A program made the translations under genes and the position numbers. From Oscillospiraceae bacterium (GTDB lineage Bacteria; Bacillota; Clostridia; Oscillospirales; CAG-272), in NCBI GenBank assembly GCA_015064385.1, contig SVSI01000002.1, positions 129,315 to 193,314 of the forward strand: 64,000 nt of DNA, written 5' to 3'. Shown here piece after piece: positions 19,295-26,584 of the stretch (position 1 is its first letter; each line of letters starts with the position of its first letter). The notes beneath the pieces are model-generated. The model did not search any database, was not told the origin of the DNA, and saw nothing but the letters and a program-made list of their open reading frames with translations.

Positions 19295-19534
19295 ATGAAA
19301 GCAACGGGAATCGTGCGTAAGATAGACTCACTCGGAAGAATCGTTCTGCCAATAGAGATAAGAGACACACTTGACATTAAGGAAAGAGATCCGCTCGAGA
19401 TATTCGTGGACGGAGACAGCATCATCCTTAAGAAATACGCTCCCACCTGCATCTTCTGTGAATCCACTGAAGATCTCACGCTTTACAAAGGCAAGCTCAT
19501 TTGCCCGAAATGCATAAGCGACCTTGCGAAATAA
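19295..19534 (+). CDS. AbrB/SpoVT-type DNA-binding regulator with zinc ribbon
   Basis: 79-aa transition-state-type regulator. The swapped-hairpin DNA-binding domain is GIVRKIDSLGRIVLPIEIRD followed by RDPLEIFVDGDSIILKKY, typical for AbrB, Abh and SpoVT. The C-terminal third has two CxxC pairs (CIFC, CPKC) around a short hairpin, a likely zinc ribbon found in several clostridial AbrB-family proteins. I start at ATG 19295, with AAAGGAGGG 6-8 bases upstream. In the family these proteins repress stationary-phase or sporulation genes; the target here is unknown. Single-gene unit ended by a strong terminator. Confidence 0.9.
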   Translation: MKATGIVRKIDSLGRIVLPIEIRDTLDIKERDPLEIFVDGDSIILKKYAPTCIFCESTEDLTLYKGKLICPKCISDLAK

Positions 19535-19540
19535 AAAACG

Positions 19541-19570
19541 AAACGGACGGCTTTTTGCCGTCCGTTTTTT
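19541..19570 (+). terminator. Terminator of the AbrB-type gene
   Basis: 11-bp stem AAACGGACGGC / GCCGTCCGTTT, loop TTTTT, followed by T residues. Confidence 0.9.
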
Positions 19571-19611
19571 GGCGTATATGTCGTAATATAATATAAGGAA
19601 GAGTTTCGATC

Positions 19612-19647
19612 AAAAAAGAGCGGAGAATTTTACTTCTCCGCTCTTTT
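19612..19647 (-). terminator. Terminator of the downstream surface-protein gene
   Basis: A 14-bp perfect stem (AAAAGAGCGGAGAA with its complement at 19634-19647), loop of six. On the minus strand it follows the stop at 19656 and ends in a T run. Confidence 0.9.
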
Positions 19648-19655
19648 ATTTTGTT

Positions 19656-21410
19656 TTACGCCTTTTTCTTTTTCTTTGCAAGAATTATTCCGATCACAGC
19701 ACCGGCAATAGCAAGTGCAGCTACGACTGCGATAATTATTATCGTAGTGGTGTCGATCTTAACTTTAGCGTCAGTGGGTTCGTCCGTGCCGCCGATATTA
19801 GCTTCTCCGCTCGTAGCGTTATTTCCGCTGTCAGTATTCGGCTTTTCGTTTTCGTTATCGGTATTATTGTCGCCAGTGTTGTCACCGGTAGTGCCGCCCT
19901 GGGTATCGTCGTCGGGATCCTCGGGAATATCCGCGCCCGCTTCAGTGATCGAGAAATCGTAGATCTTGGTAGGAACGTGGAATCCGTTTCCGCAACGCAC
20001 ACCGACCTCGCCGCCGAAGGGCACGCAAGAGCCCTCTTCTCTGTCCATAACAGCTACGTGAAGATCGTCAACGTAAACCTTTACAGCACCCGCCTCAGTG
20101 AACTCAACGGAAAGCTTTACCTTTCCGTCAGCTTTCGCTGCAGTCCAATCATCGCCGAGCTGAGTCTTGAGATTCACGTTACTGATAGCCGCGGGGAACT
20201 TCTCGGTAGTACCCTGCCAGCCGTTCTGAATACGTGCGATTCTAAGGTTCTCGTTAGAGAACATGACCGCGTAGTAGCAGGACGCATTCTCTATCTTATT
20301 TATCGTGTCTCCCTGGGCTTGTGCAATTCCGTTTCCGCCGAAGATGATCGCGGTATCGTTTGCGCCCGCTTTCTGAGTGCCGTCCGGATTCTTGTCTCCG
20401 CGTCCTGCGACGATGGATGCCCAGTCAAAGGTAATGCTGATCTTGCCCGCATTAAGACTTCCCGTCCACATTGCCTGTCTCTGTCCCTTTACGTTGGTCA
20501 CCGACGCGGGCTTTGTCTCGTCAAAAGGATCGATCTGGAAAACGCCGCCTTCCAAAGCAGATATGCTTCCAAGCTTTGCATACCAGTCACCCACGTAAGG
20601 AGTTTCGGGAGTTTCGGGGATCTCGGGAGTCTCGTTTCCGCCGCCCTGAACTGCCTTTTCAACCTTTACTTCATATATCTTGGTAGGAACGTGGTATCCC
20701 ATTCCGCAACGAACACCCAGATCTCCGCCAAAGGGTACGCAGATTCCTTCTGCTCTGTCAAGTCCCTTAACGTGGTTGCCGTTAACGTAAACCTTAACTG
20801 CGCCCGCAGCGGTAAACTCTACCGTGAGAGCGATCTTTCCGCTGTCCTTTGCCGCCGTCCACTTGTCGCCAAGCTCGGTCTTAAGACTTACACTCTTGTT
20901 TATGGTTGCAGCTTCGGGATATGTAGTAACGTTACCCTTCCACGCCTTATCAACGAGAGCTATTCTCAGATTATCATTTGAGAACATAAGAGCGTAGTAG
21001 CTCGAATCCTTCTCTATATTGTTTACCGTGGTCTTTTTAGAGTCCTTTACTCCTTTTCCGCCGAAAATGATAGCGGTATCGTTTGCACCCGATTTTTGAG
21101 TGCCGTCTGCATTCTTATCCCCTCTGCCCGCAAATATACTTGCCGCGTCAAAGACTACCGTAAATTTGCCTTCTGTCAGAGAACCGCTCCAGACCGCCTG
21201 TCTTGCTGCCTTGGGGTTAGCATCCGTCTTTTCCTTGCTTTCGTCAAATGCGTTCATCTGGAAAAGTCCGTCGGAAAGCTTGGATATAGTTCCTGCCTGT
21301 GCCTTCCATTCGCTGTAAACGTTTCCATCCGATTCAGCCGCCGATACACAGATCTGACATGCGCCGAGCACGAAAACGATCACGAGAATAAAGCTTAAAA
21401 GTTTTTTCAT
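19656..21410 (-). CDS. Exported surface protein with two copies of a ~215-residue domain
   Basis: 584 aa, no family recognised with certainty. It has a signal peptide (about residues 1-25); cleavage may be at VSA/AE, though LGAC at 15-18 could also read as a weak lipobox. Two homologous domains lie at about 32-252 and 275-490. Each has AxWTGSL, AGRGDKN.DGTQK.GANDTAIIFGG, YYALMFSNxNLRIA, KTxLGDxWTAAK, VEFTxAGAVKVYV and CVPFGGxxGVRCGxGxHVPTKIY. A Pro/Glu/Thr linker separates them. The pattern suggests a concanavalin-like (LamG-type) beta sandwich, by inference only. A Gly/Asn/Asp/Thr-rich stalk (500-550), a membrane helix (about 555-578) and AKKKKKA follow, so it is probably anchored with the domains outside. 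There is no LPXTG motif. Paralogue of the next gene. Confidence 0.85.
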   Translation of the reverse strand: MKKLLSFILVIVFVLGACQICVSAAESDGNVYSEWKAQAGTISKLSDGLFQMNAFDESKEKTDANPKAARQAVWSGSLTEGKFTVVFDAASIFAGRGDKNADGTQKSGANDTAIIFGGKGVKDSKKTTVNNIEKDSSYYALMFSNDNLRIALVDKAWKGNVTTYPEAATINKSVSLKTELGDKWTAAKDSGKIALTVEFTAAGAVKVYVNGNHVKGLDRAEGICVPFGGDLGVRCGMGYHVPTKIYEVKVEKAVQGGGNETPEIPETPETPYVGDWYAKLGSISALEGGVFQIDPFDETKPASVTNVKGQRQAMWTGSLNAGKISITFDWASIVAGRGDKNPDGTQKAGANDTAIIFGGNGIAQAQGDTINKIENASCYYAVMFSNENLRIARIQNGWQGTTEKFPAAISNVNLKTQLGDDWTAAKADGKVKLSVEFTEAGAVKVYVDDLHVAVMDREEGSCVPFGGEVGVRCGNGFHVPTKIYDFSITEAGADIPEDPDDDTQGGTTGDNTGDNNTDNENEKPNTDSGNNATSGEANIGGTDEPTDAKVKIDTTTIIIIAVVAALAIAGAVIGIILAKKKKKA

Positions 21411-21455
21411 ATTCTCCTCCGAGTTTTATATTTATGTAGGTTTCTACACATTGTC

Positions 21456-21483
21456 ATTATATCACGTTTCTTCGAAAAGTCAA
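21456..21483 (-). promoter_or_regulatory. Promoter of surface-protein gene 1
   Basis: Minus strand: TTGACT at 21483-21478, a 16-base spacer, TATAAT at 21461-21456, preceded by TGA. Same layout as the promoter of the paralogue. Confidence 0.75.
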
Positions 21484-21545
21484 CACTACTATAATAATAG
21501 GTAAGCATTTTACACAAAAACGGGTATTAAGTGAGTTTTTTGCAC

Positions 21546-21574
21546 AAAAAGAAGAGCGGAAATCCGCTCTTCTT
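21546..21574 (-). terminator. Terminator of surface-protein gene 2
   Basis: 11-bp stem AAGAAGAGCGG / CCGCTCTTCTT with an AAAT loop. On the minus strand it is followed by TTTTTG. Confidence 0.9.
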
Positions 21575-21590
21575 AAAAATTCAAATCAAC

Positions 21591-23336
21591 TTACGCTTTT
21601 TTCTTCTTAAGAACTATAACGAGAACTATCGCAGCGATAGCAAGCGCCGCAACGACAGCGCCGATAATTATCCAAAGGGTGTTATCGGACTTTTCGTCTT
21701 TCTCTTCACCGTTCTGATCGTTACCGGTTGCAGCGTTGTTTTCGTTACCCGTATTCGGCTTGATAACTTCGTTTCCGTTGTCATCACCGGTGTTATCTCC
21801 GGTATTGTCGCCGGTATTATCACCGGTATTGTCGCCGGTGTTATCTCCGGTATTGTCACCGGTGTTATCTCCGGTGTTGTCGTCATATACGGGCTCGTCG
21901 TCGCTTATATCACCGGTGATCTCCCAGTCGAGGATCTTGGTAGGAACATGGTAGCCCATACCTACGCGAACACCAACCTCAGCTCCAAAGGGGACAAAGG
22001 TTCCTGCCGCTCTGGTAAGATCTTCGATAGCGTGCTCGTTGACCCATACCTTTACCGCGCCGTCCTCAGTGAACTCGATGGTAGCAGTAACCTCTCCGCT
22101 GTCCTTGATAGCGGTCCACTTGTCACCAAGTACCTTGCTAAGGTCAACCGTCGCATTATCCTGAGCACCCATCCAGGGCTTTGAAACGGTCACGCCTGCA
22201 TCGTTTACTGCCGTGTTAAACTTATCAACCTTTGCTATATAAAGTCTGTTGTGCGAGAACATAAGGCAGTAGTACTGCGAAGATGCTTCTATGCTATTAA
22301 CCGTCGTAGCAGGGGAAGCAAAAATTCCCTTACCGCCGAAGATAATAGCCGTATCGTTAGAACCGCTCTTACCGTCTCCGCGTCCTGCAAAAATGCTTTC
22401 CACGTCAAAGGTAACGCTGATCTTACCCGATTTTACGTACTTTTTATACATTATCTGTCTGGGACCGTTGCCGGCATCAATCTGGAACGCGCCATCCTCG
22501 GCAAGTCCGACTCCGGTTCCGACTCTCATTTCCCAATCCTCGGGAAGAGCAAGCGGAGGAACGTATTCGGTGATCTTTGCTTCGTAAATCATAGTAGGAA
22601 CGTGATATCCCATACCGGTGCGGATACCGATCTCTCCGCCGTAAGGAACGCACGAGCCCTCTTCGAGGCAGAGCTTATCTATGCGGTTTTTACCTACCCA
22701 GACCTGAACGGCACCGGTTTCGGTATATTCAACGGTAAGAGTGATCTTTCCGTTTGCCTTCATTCCGCTCCAAGAGCCACCCATAAATACTGCAAGGCGC
22801 TCATTTGCGATCGTCTTGAAGGGCTTTAGCGTCATTTCTCCGTTAACTTCCTGCATACGGTCCTTCTCAATAGATGCGAGAACGAGACTGTCGCCTGCGA
22901 AATAAAGAAGGTAGAAGTTTGCGCCCTTCTCAATGTCAGCAGTAGTATAGTTGGTCTTGCCCGCGCCGTCGTATGCCTTGATTCCGCTTCCGCCGAAGAT
23001 GATACCCTGGTCGTTATTTCCGGAATGATCTTCCTTATCTCCACGGCCTGCAGTAATACTTGCAGCGTCAAAGGTAACGCTTACGGTCGCCGCCGTATAT
23101 TCGCCGTTATACATTACCTGTCTTGCGTGTTTCTTGTTGGTAAGTGTTGAGGGCTTGCTGGAATCGAACGCCTTTATCTGGAACACACCGTCCTTAAGCG
23201 ATTCGATGACGCCGATCTTGGCGGTCCAATCGGACATTTTGCTTCCGTCACCAACCTGTGCAGCGCTAACACTCATAGGAATAGCGCAGAGGATGAAGGT
23301 AAGCACGAGCATAATGCTCAAAATTCTTTTTTTCAT
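21591..23336 (-). CDS. Exported surface protein with two repeated domains and a DNTG-repeat stalk
   Basis: 581 aa paralogue of the preceding entry. Signal peptide MKKRILSIMLVLTFILCAIP with likely cleavage at SVSA/AQ. Two copies of the same ~215-residue domain follow; the second opens with GVGLAEDGAFQID. The conserved core AGRGD...GSNDTAIIFGGKG, YYCLMFS, VEFTEDGAVKVWV and VPFGAEVGVRVGMGYHVPTK is present. The stalk contains eight DNTG units, then a Gly/Asn/Asp-rich linker, a membrane helix and KKKKA. The function is unknown: adhesion or glycan binding is possible but inferred from architecture alone. The two genes share promoter layout and orientation but have separate terminators, so they are tandem duplicates rather than one operon. 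Confidence 0.85.
   Translation of the reverse strand: MKKRILSIMLVLTFILCAIPMSVSAAQVGDGSKMSDWTAKIGVIESLKDGVFQIKAFDSSKPSTLTNKKHARQVMYNGEYTAATVSVTFDAASITAGRGDKEDHSGNNDQGIIFGGSGIKAYDGAGKTNYTTADIEKGANFYLLYFAGDSLVLASIEKDRMQEVNGEMTLKPFKTIANERLAVFMGGSWSGMKANGKITLTVEYTETGAVQVWVGKNRIDKLCLEEGSCVPYGGEIGIRTGMGYHVPTMIYEAKITEYVPPLALPEDWEMRVGTGVGLAEDGAFQIDAGNGPRQIMYKKYVKSGKISVTFDVESIFAGRGDGKSGSNDTAIIFGGKGIFASPATTVNSIEASSQYYCLMFSHNRLYIAKVDKFNTAVNDAGVTVSKPWMGAQDNATVDLSKVLGDKWTAIKDSGEVTATIEFTEDGAVKVWVNEHAIEDLTRAAGTFVPFGAEVGVRVGMGYHVPTKILDWEITGDISDDEPVYDDNTGDNTGDNTGDNTGDNTGDNTGDNTGDNTGDDNGNEVIKPNTGNENNAATGNDQNGEEKDEKSDNTLWIIIGAVVAALAIAAIVLVIVLKKKKA
21787..21882 (-). repeat. Eight tandem 12-bp units encoding DNTG
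   Basis: Plus-strand unit CCGGTNTTNTCN, repeated eight times with only third-position changes (GTG/ATT, ATC/GTC variants). It encodes the DNTG stalk of the surface protein. The silent variation shows selection on the peptide; copy number is likely to vary among strains. Confidence 0.95.
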
Positions 23337-23381
23337 AACTTTCTCCCGTTATTTACTATATTAGAGTTTCCTCTTGCACAT

Positions 23382-23409
23382 ATTATATCATAAATAAAAC
23401 TTTGGTCAA
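23382..23409 (-). promoter_or_regulatory. Promoter of surface-protein gene 2
   Basis: Minus strand: TTGACC at 23409-23404, a 16-base spacer, TATAAT at 23387-23382, preceded by TGA. Confidence 0.75.
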
Positions 23410-23482
23410 TAGTTTTGCCGAATGTCATTTCATTTTTGGCGTTTTGAAAAAATAAAGTGTCATTTTTTTGTGCATTTCACAC

Positions 23483-23520
23483 AAAAAATGACCGAGAAAA
23501 CGAAATCGTCTCTCGGTCAT
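23483..23520 (-). terminator. Terminator of the ThrE-type exporter operon
   Basis: 10-bp stem ATGACCGAGA (23488-23497) with TCTCGGTCAT (23511-23520). On the minus strand a run of six T follows. It sits just upstream (plus sense) of the second exporter gene's stop. Confidence 0.8.
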
Positions 23521-23535
23521 GGTCAAAACAAAGCT

Positions 23536-24033
23536 TTATTTGGAAGTTTTATCGTCTTCTTCGGGCGTTTGCACCGTGTACAGCATAACGCGTCCTGCCC
23601 TTCTCGACACTATCGAGCGGGCAATTATATGTACTACCGCGACCGCTATCGCAATAGCCCCCGCGATAAATACCGTCTTGGTCGCATTTGCCGAAAATCC
23701 CTGCTGATCGCCCTGAACGAGACAGTACATACTGTTATAGAGTCCGACTCCGGGAACGAGCGGAATTATACCGGGGAAGATAAACACGGTGGAGGGTTTT
23801 TTATAAATACGCGCACAGATCTCGGCAGAAAGGGCAATAAAGACCGTCGCAAGAAAATACGCGAGTATTTCTCTGCCGAAATTTATAAATATCAGACGGT
23901 ACAAAACGTATGCAAGTCCGCCGACGAGCGACGATGCGGGCACCGCTTTTTTCGGTACGCTGATAAGCACGCAGAAGGAAAGAATAGCACCCGTACACAG
24001 AACGAATTCTATAAGATAGTCGAGAAACGTCAT
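23536..24033 (-). CDS. ThrE-type exporter, small subunit (DUF3815-like)
   Basis: 165 aa, strongly hydrophobic with about five helices. It contains the SGLAYVLYRL-like stretch VGGLAYVLYRL and FPGIIPLVPGVGLYNSMYCL, typical of the short half of split threonine/serine exporters. Its start overlaps the stop of the larger half (TGATG), so the two are translated together. Last gene of the operon. The substrate is inferred from the family (threonine/serine or related small molecules), not from sequence detail. Confidence 0.85.
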   Translation of the reverse strand: MTFLDYLIEFVLCTGAILSFCVLISVPKKAVPASSLVGGLAYVLYRLIFINFGREILAYFLATVFIALSAEICARIYKKPSTVFIFPGIIPLVPGVGLYNSMYCLVQGDQQGFSANATKTVFIAGAIAIAVAVVHIIARSIVSRRAGRVMLYTVQTPEEDDKTSK

Positions 24034-24803
24034 CAGAGAACACCTCCCATCGAGATGTATGCGCTGAGCACGATACCGACACCCGCCGCTATTGCAACGG
24101 CAACGAGAAGTGCTTCGATAAGACGTGATGCACCCGCTATGAGATCCCCCATAACGCTGTCTCTTATCGCGCCCGTGAGCATAAGTCCGGGAAGTATCGG
24201 CATAGTCGCACCGACGATTATATTGCCCACGCTTCCCATATTAAACAGGGATACCGAAAGCACCGCCGTAAGAGCTATCGCCACTCCTCCTATGAAGCTG
24301 AAGGCGAAGTTATATATGCTCGTATATCGGAACAGACTTGAGATGAGACGTATCAAAAATCCCGCAACGAACGCAACCGCTCCGTCGAAGATACTGCCTC
24401 CGAAGAGCAGTGCAAAAAATGCGGCAGCCATAGCAGAAGCGAGAAGAGTTACTATCTTTTTAACTCCCTTTCGTTCGGACACGCTCCTTAGCATTTCAAA
24501 CGCTTTTTCAAGAGTAATGTTGCCCTTAACGAAGCTTCTTGCGATACCGTTTGCCTCGCTGAGCTTGTAAAGATCGGTGCCTCGCTTATTTATTCTTTTT
24601 ATGAGCGTTTGCTTTTCCTTTCCGAAATCGACCGTCACGAAAATTCCGGTCGGAAACGCTATGGCAGACACATTCTCGCATCCGCCCGCCATACAGAAAT
24701 TAACGACCGTTTCCTCAACTCTGAAGGTCTCTCCGCCGTTTTCAAGTATAAGTATTCCCGCAAGCAGCGCCGCGTCGGTAAGCATCTGACCGTACTGATC
24801 CAT
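24033..24803 (-). CDS. ThrE-type exporter, large subunit (DUF1212)
   Basis: 256 aa. The N-terminal soluble DUF1212 part has LLAGILILENGGETFRVEET and CENVSAIAFPTGIFVTVDF. Five membrane helices follow (from LLASAMAAAFFALLFGGSIF on) with PILPGLMLTGAIRDSVMGDL, a family hallmark. I use the ATG at 24803 because AAAGAGGTG lies directly upstream; an upstream in-frame ATG at 24839 overlaps the -10 region and palindrome. Confidence 0.87.
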   Translation of the reverse strand: MDQYGQMLTDAALLAGILILENGGETFRVEETVVNFCMAGGCENVSAIAFPTGIFVTVDFGKEKQTLIKRINKRGTDLYKLSEANGIARSFVKGNITLEKAFEMLRSVSERKGVKKIVTLLASAMAAAFFALLFGGSIFDGAVAFVAGFLIRLISSLFRYTSIYNFAFSFIGGVAIALTAVLSVSLFNMGSVGNIIVGATMPILPGLMLTGAIRDSVMGDLIAGASRLIEALLVAVAIAAGVGIVLSAYISMGGVL

Positions 24804-24817
24804 ATTTTCACCTCTTT

Positions 24818-24831
24818 CGGTAACGTTACCG
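24818..24831. promoter_or_regulatory. Perfect 14-bp palindrome, possible operator of the exporter operon
   Basis: CGGTAACGTTACCG lies between the ribosome binding site and a TATAAT-like box (minus strand 24843-24838) of the exporter operon. Position and symmetry fit a repressor site; the central CG resembles LacI/GntR-type operators. No regulator of that family is in the window. Confidence 0.5.
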
Positions 24832-24926
24832 ACACCCATTATACACCTATGTTTTCAAAAAATAAAGAGCTTTCTTCCAAAAAGCCCAAAAAAGTTTTGT
24901 TTCCCAACATTTTTGTCCGATAAAAC

Positions 24927-24955
24927 TTGACAAAAGCGTTATAATATAGTATTAT
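24927..24955 (+). promoter_or_regulatory. Promoter of the yicC-remA-rpoZ unit
   Basis: TTGACA at 24927-24932, 17-base spacer, TATTAT at 24950-24955. A second TATAAT at 24940 has too short a spacer to be used with this -35. Confidence 0.65.
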
Positions 24956-25010
24956 AAATGTGTATGCAGACTCGTTTGTACTGTAAAAGACTGTAAGAAA
25001 GAGAATGTTT

Positions 25011-25895
25011 ATGGCAAAAAGTATGACCGCTTTCGGCAGAGCAGTCGGAAGCACGGAAACAAAAAAAATAACGGTCGAGATAAAAAGCGTAAATAGCAGA
25101 TATTTCGATCCGCAGATCAAGGTCTCGCGCGCCTTTTCGTATCTTGAGGAAAGGGTAAAAAATTACGTTCAGAGTCACGTTTCAAGAGGTAAAGTGGACG
25201 TTTGGGTAGGCGTTGAGGTCACCGAAAACGCATCCTGTGAAATAACGCTCGACAAGGCGTACGCAGAGAGCTATATAAACGCTCTTCGTAATCTCCGTGA
25301 CGAGTTTTCCCTTTCGGACGACATATCGGTCATGAAGGTAGCGCAGAACAGAGATATATTCGTATTCACCGCATCCGAGGAGGACGCGGACGCCGCTTGG
25401 GCGGAGATACTCCCCTTTCTTGAAAAGGCAATGGGTATATTTATCGCCGCAAGAGAGAGCGAGGGAGAAAAGCTCGTTGCCGATCTTATTTCAAAGAAGT
25501 CACACGTTGCATCTCTGGCGGGCAAGGTCAGCGAGCTGAGTGCAAACGCAACGTCCGCTTACCGCGATAAGCTTGAGGCACGCATACGCTCCTTCCTCGA
25601 GGATCATACCATAACCATCGACGAGTCGAGAATACTTACCGAATGTGCAATATTTGCAGACAAGGTGGCAGTTGACGAGGAGCTCGTACGTCTTTCCAGC
25701 CATTTCTCGGCATTCGACGAGATACTTAAATCAAGCGAGCCGATAGGCAAACGCCTTGATTTCCTTATTCAGGAAATGAACAGAGAGACCAACACCATAG
25801 GTTCCAAGTGCAGCGACGTAAATATCGCGCACATCGTAGTAGAGATGAAAAACGAGCTCGAAAAGATCCGCGAGCAGATCCAGAATCTCGAATGA
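25011..25895 (+). CDS. yicC: YicC family endoribonuclease
   Basis: 294 aa. The family (YicC/YloC) comprises hexameric endoribonucleases linked to small-RNA decay and stationary-phase growth. N-terminal KSMTAFGRAVG, VEIKSVNSRYFDPQIKVSR and the C-terminal GKRLDFLIQEMNRETNTIGS with the family's acidic residues are intact. I prefer the ATG at 25011, about 7 bases from GAAAGAG, to the ATG at 25005, which is too close. First gene of a cluster whose order (yicC-remA-...-rpoZ-priA-def-fmt) is conserved in Bacillota. Confidence 0.92.
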   Translation: MAKSMTAFGRAVGSTETKKITVEIKSVNSRYFDPQIKVSRAFSYLEERVKNYVQSHVSRGKVDVWVGVEVTENASCEITLDKAYAESYINALRNLRDEFSLSDDISVMKVAQNRDIFVFTASEEDADAAWAEILPFLEKAMGIFIAARESEGEKLVADLISKKSHVASLAGKVSELSANATSAYRDKLEARIRSFLEDHTITIDESRILTECAIFADKVAVDEELVRLSSHFSAFDEILKSSEPIGKRLDFLIQEMNRETNTIGSKCSDVNIAHIVVEMKNELEKIREQIQNLE

Positions 25896-25913
25896 TCGGA
25901 GGACACGGGTAAA

Positions 25914-26168
25914 ATGACTCTTCTGAACGTAGGTTACGGAAATATGGTATCGGCAGAGCGTATCGTATCGATAGTCTCTCCCGAGGCCGCACCCATAAAG
26001 CGTCTCGTCCAGGACGCACGCGACTTGGGTGCCGTAATAGACGCATCCTGCGGCAAAAAAACGCTTTCGGTAATAATATGCGACAGCCGACACGTGATAC
26101 TCTCGTCTCTGACGACCGAAGCGCTGTCCGCACGTCTTGAGCAGTTGACCGAAAGCGAAAACAAGTAA
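25914..26168 (+). CDS. remA: Extracellular matrix regulator RemA family (DUF370)
   Basis: 84 aa. In Bacillus subtilis RemA is a ring-forming DNA-binding activator of matrix and osmoprotection genes. The family signature [27 protein letters not shown]-type [20 protein letters not shown] and [14 protein letters not shown] is present. It lies 18 bases after yicC with GGAGG at 25898. Its 3' end (ACAAGTAATTTTA) is repeated once 20 bases downstream. Confidence 0.9.
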   Translation: MTLLNVGYGNMVSAERIVSIVSPEAAPIKRLVQDARDLGAVIDASCGKKTLSVIICDSRHVILSSLTTEALSARLEQLTESENK

Positions 26169-26221
26169 TTTTAGGAAACAACAAGTAATTTTATACAAGA
26201 TACAAGGAGTTTAGTGTTAAA

Positions 26222-26509
26222 ATGTTAATTCAGCCCTCAATCGTAGATCTCACCAAGGAAAAGTACAACGCTTATACCATAGTTATTGCAGCTGCAAAGG
26301 GTGCGCGTATGGTAACCGACGAATACGTTGCTCAGCGCGAGCGCGCAGACAAAATGATTGCGGCAAAGGAGACCGACAAGCCCCTTCACACTCTTATCGA
26401 GAGTGAGTACCGTGACGAAAAATCGGTAAAGGTAGCGGTAAGACGTCTCCACGAAGGAAAATTCGTGATCACGAACGCACCTAACCTTGACGGAACCATC
26501 GATAACTGA
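26222..26509 (+). CDS. rpoZ: RNA polymerase omega subunit
   Basis: 95 aa. It begins MLIQPSIVDLTKEKYNAYTI and contains VIAAAKGARM, the omega core; the middle KSVKVAVRRLHEGKFVI and the short tail also fit clostridial omega. It stabilises the beta-prime subunit. AAGGAG lies 12 bases before the ATG, longer than usual. guanylate kinase (gmk), which normally sits between remA and rpoZ, is missing. A terminator follows 5 bases after the stop. Confidence 0.9.
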   Translation: MLIQPSIVDLTKEKYNAYTIVIAAAKGARMVTDEYVAQRERADKMIAAKETDKPLHTLIESEYRDEKSVKVAVRRLHEGKFVITNAPNLDGTIDN

Positions 26510-26514
26510 AAATG

Positions 26515-26549
26515 AGTGGCGGATAAGTTTGATTTATTCGCCGCTTTTT
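26515..26549 (+). terminator. Terminator or attenuator between rpoZ and priA
   Basis: A 12-bp stem with two G-U pairs (AGTGGCGGATAA at 26515-26526 with TTATTCGCCGCT at 26534-26545), loop of seven, followed by TTTT. It covers the in-frame GTG at 26516, which therefore is not a plausible priA start. Confidence 0.8.
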
Positions 26550-26584
26550 ACACGTTAAAGACATTAAGAAAGGAGCTTCCCAAG

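Noticed and set aside
19656..19750. C-terminal LPXTG sorting signal on the surface proteins
   Set aside because: The C-termini have a hydrophobic helix and Lys tail but no LPXTG-like motif before it; a plain membrane anchor fits better.
21787..21882. Short tandem repeats that could suggest a CRISPR array
   Set aside because: The 12-bp units are contiguous without spacers and encode an in-frame DNTG peptide.
24838..24866. Full sigma-A promoter for the ThrE-type operon
   Set aside because: The TATAAT on the minus strand is good but no acceptable -35 lies 16-18 bases upstream, so only the palindrome was listed.
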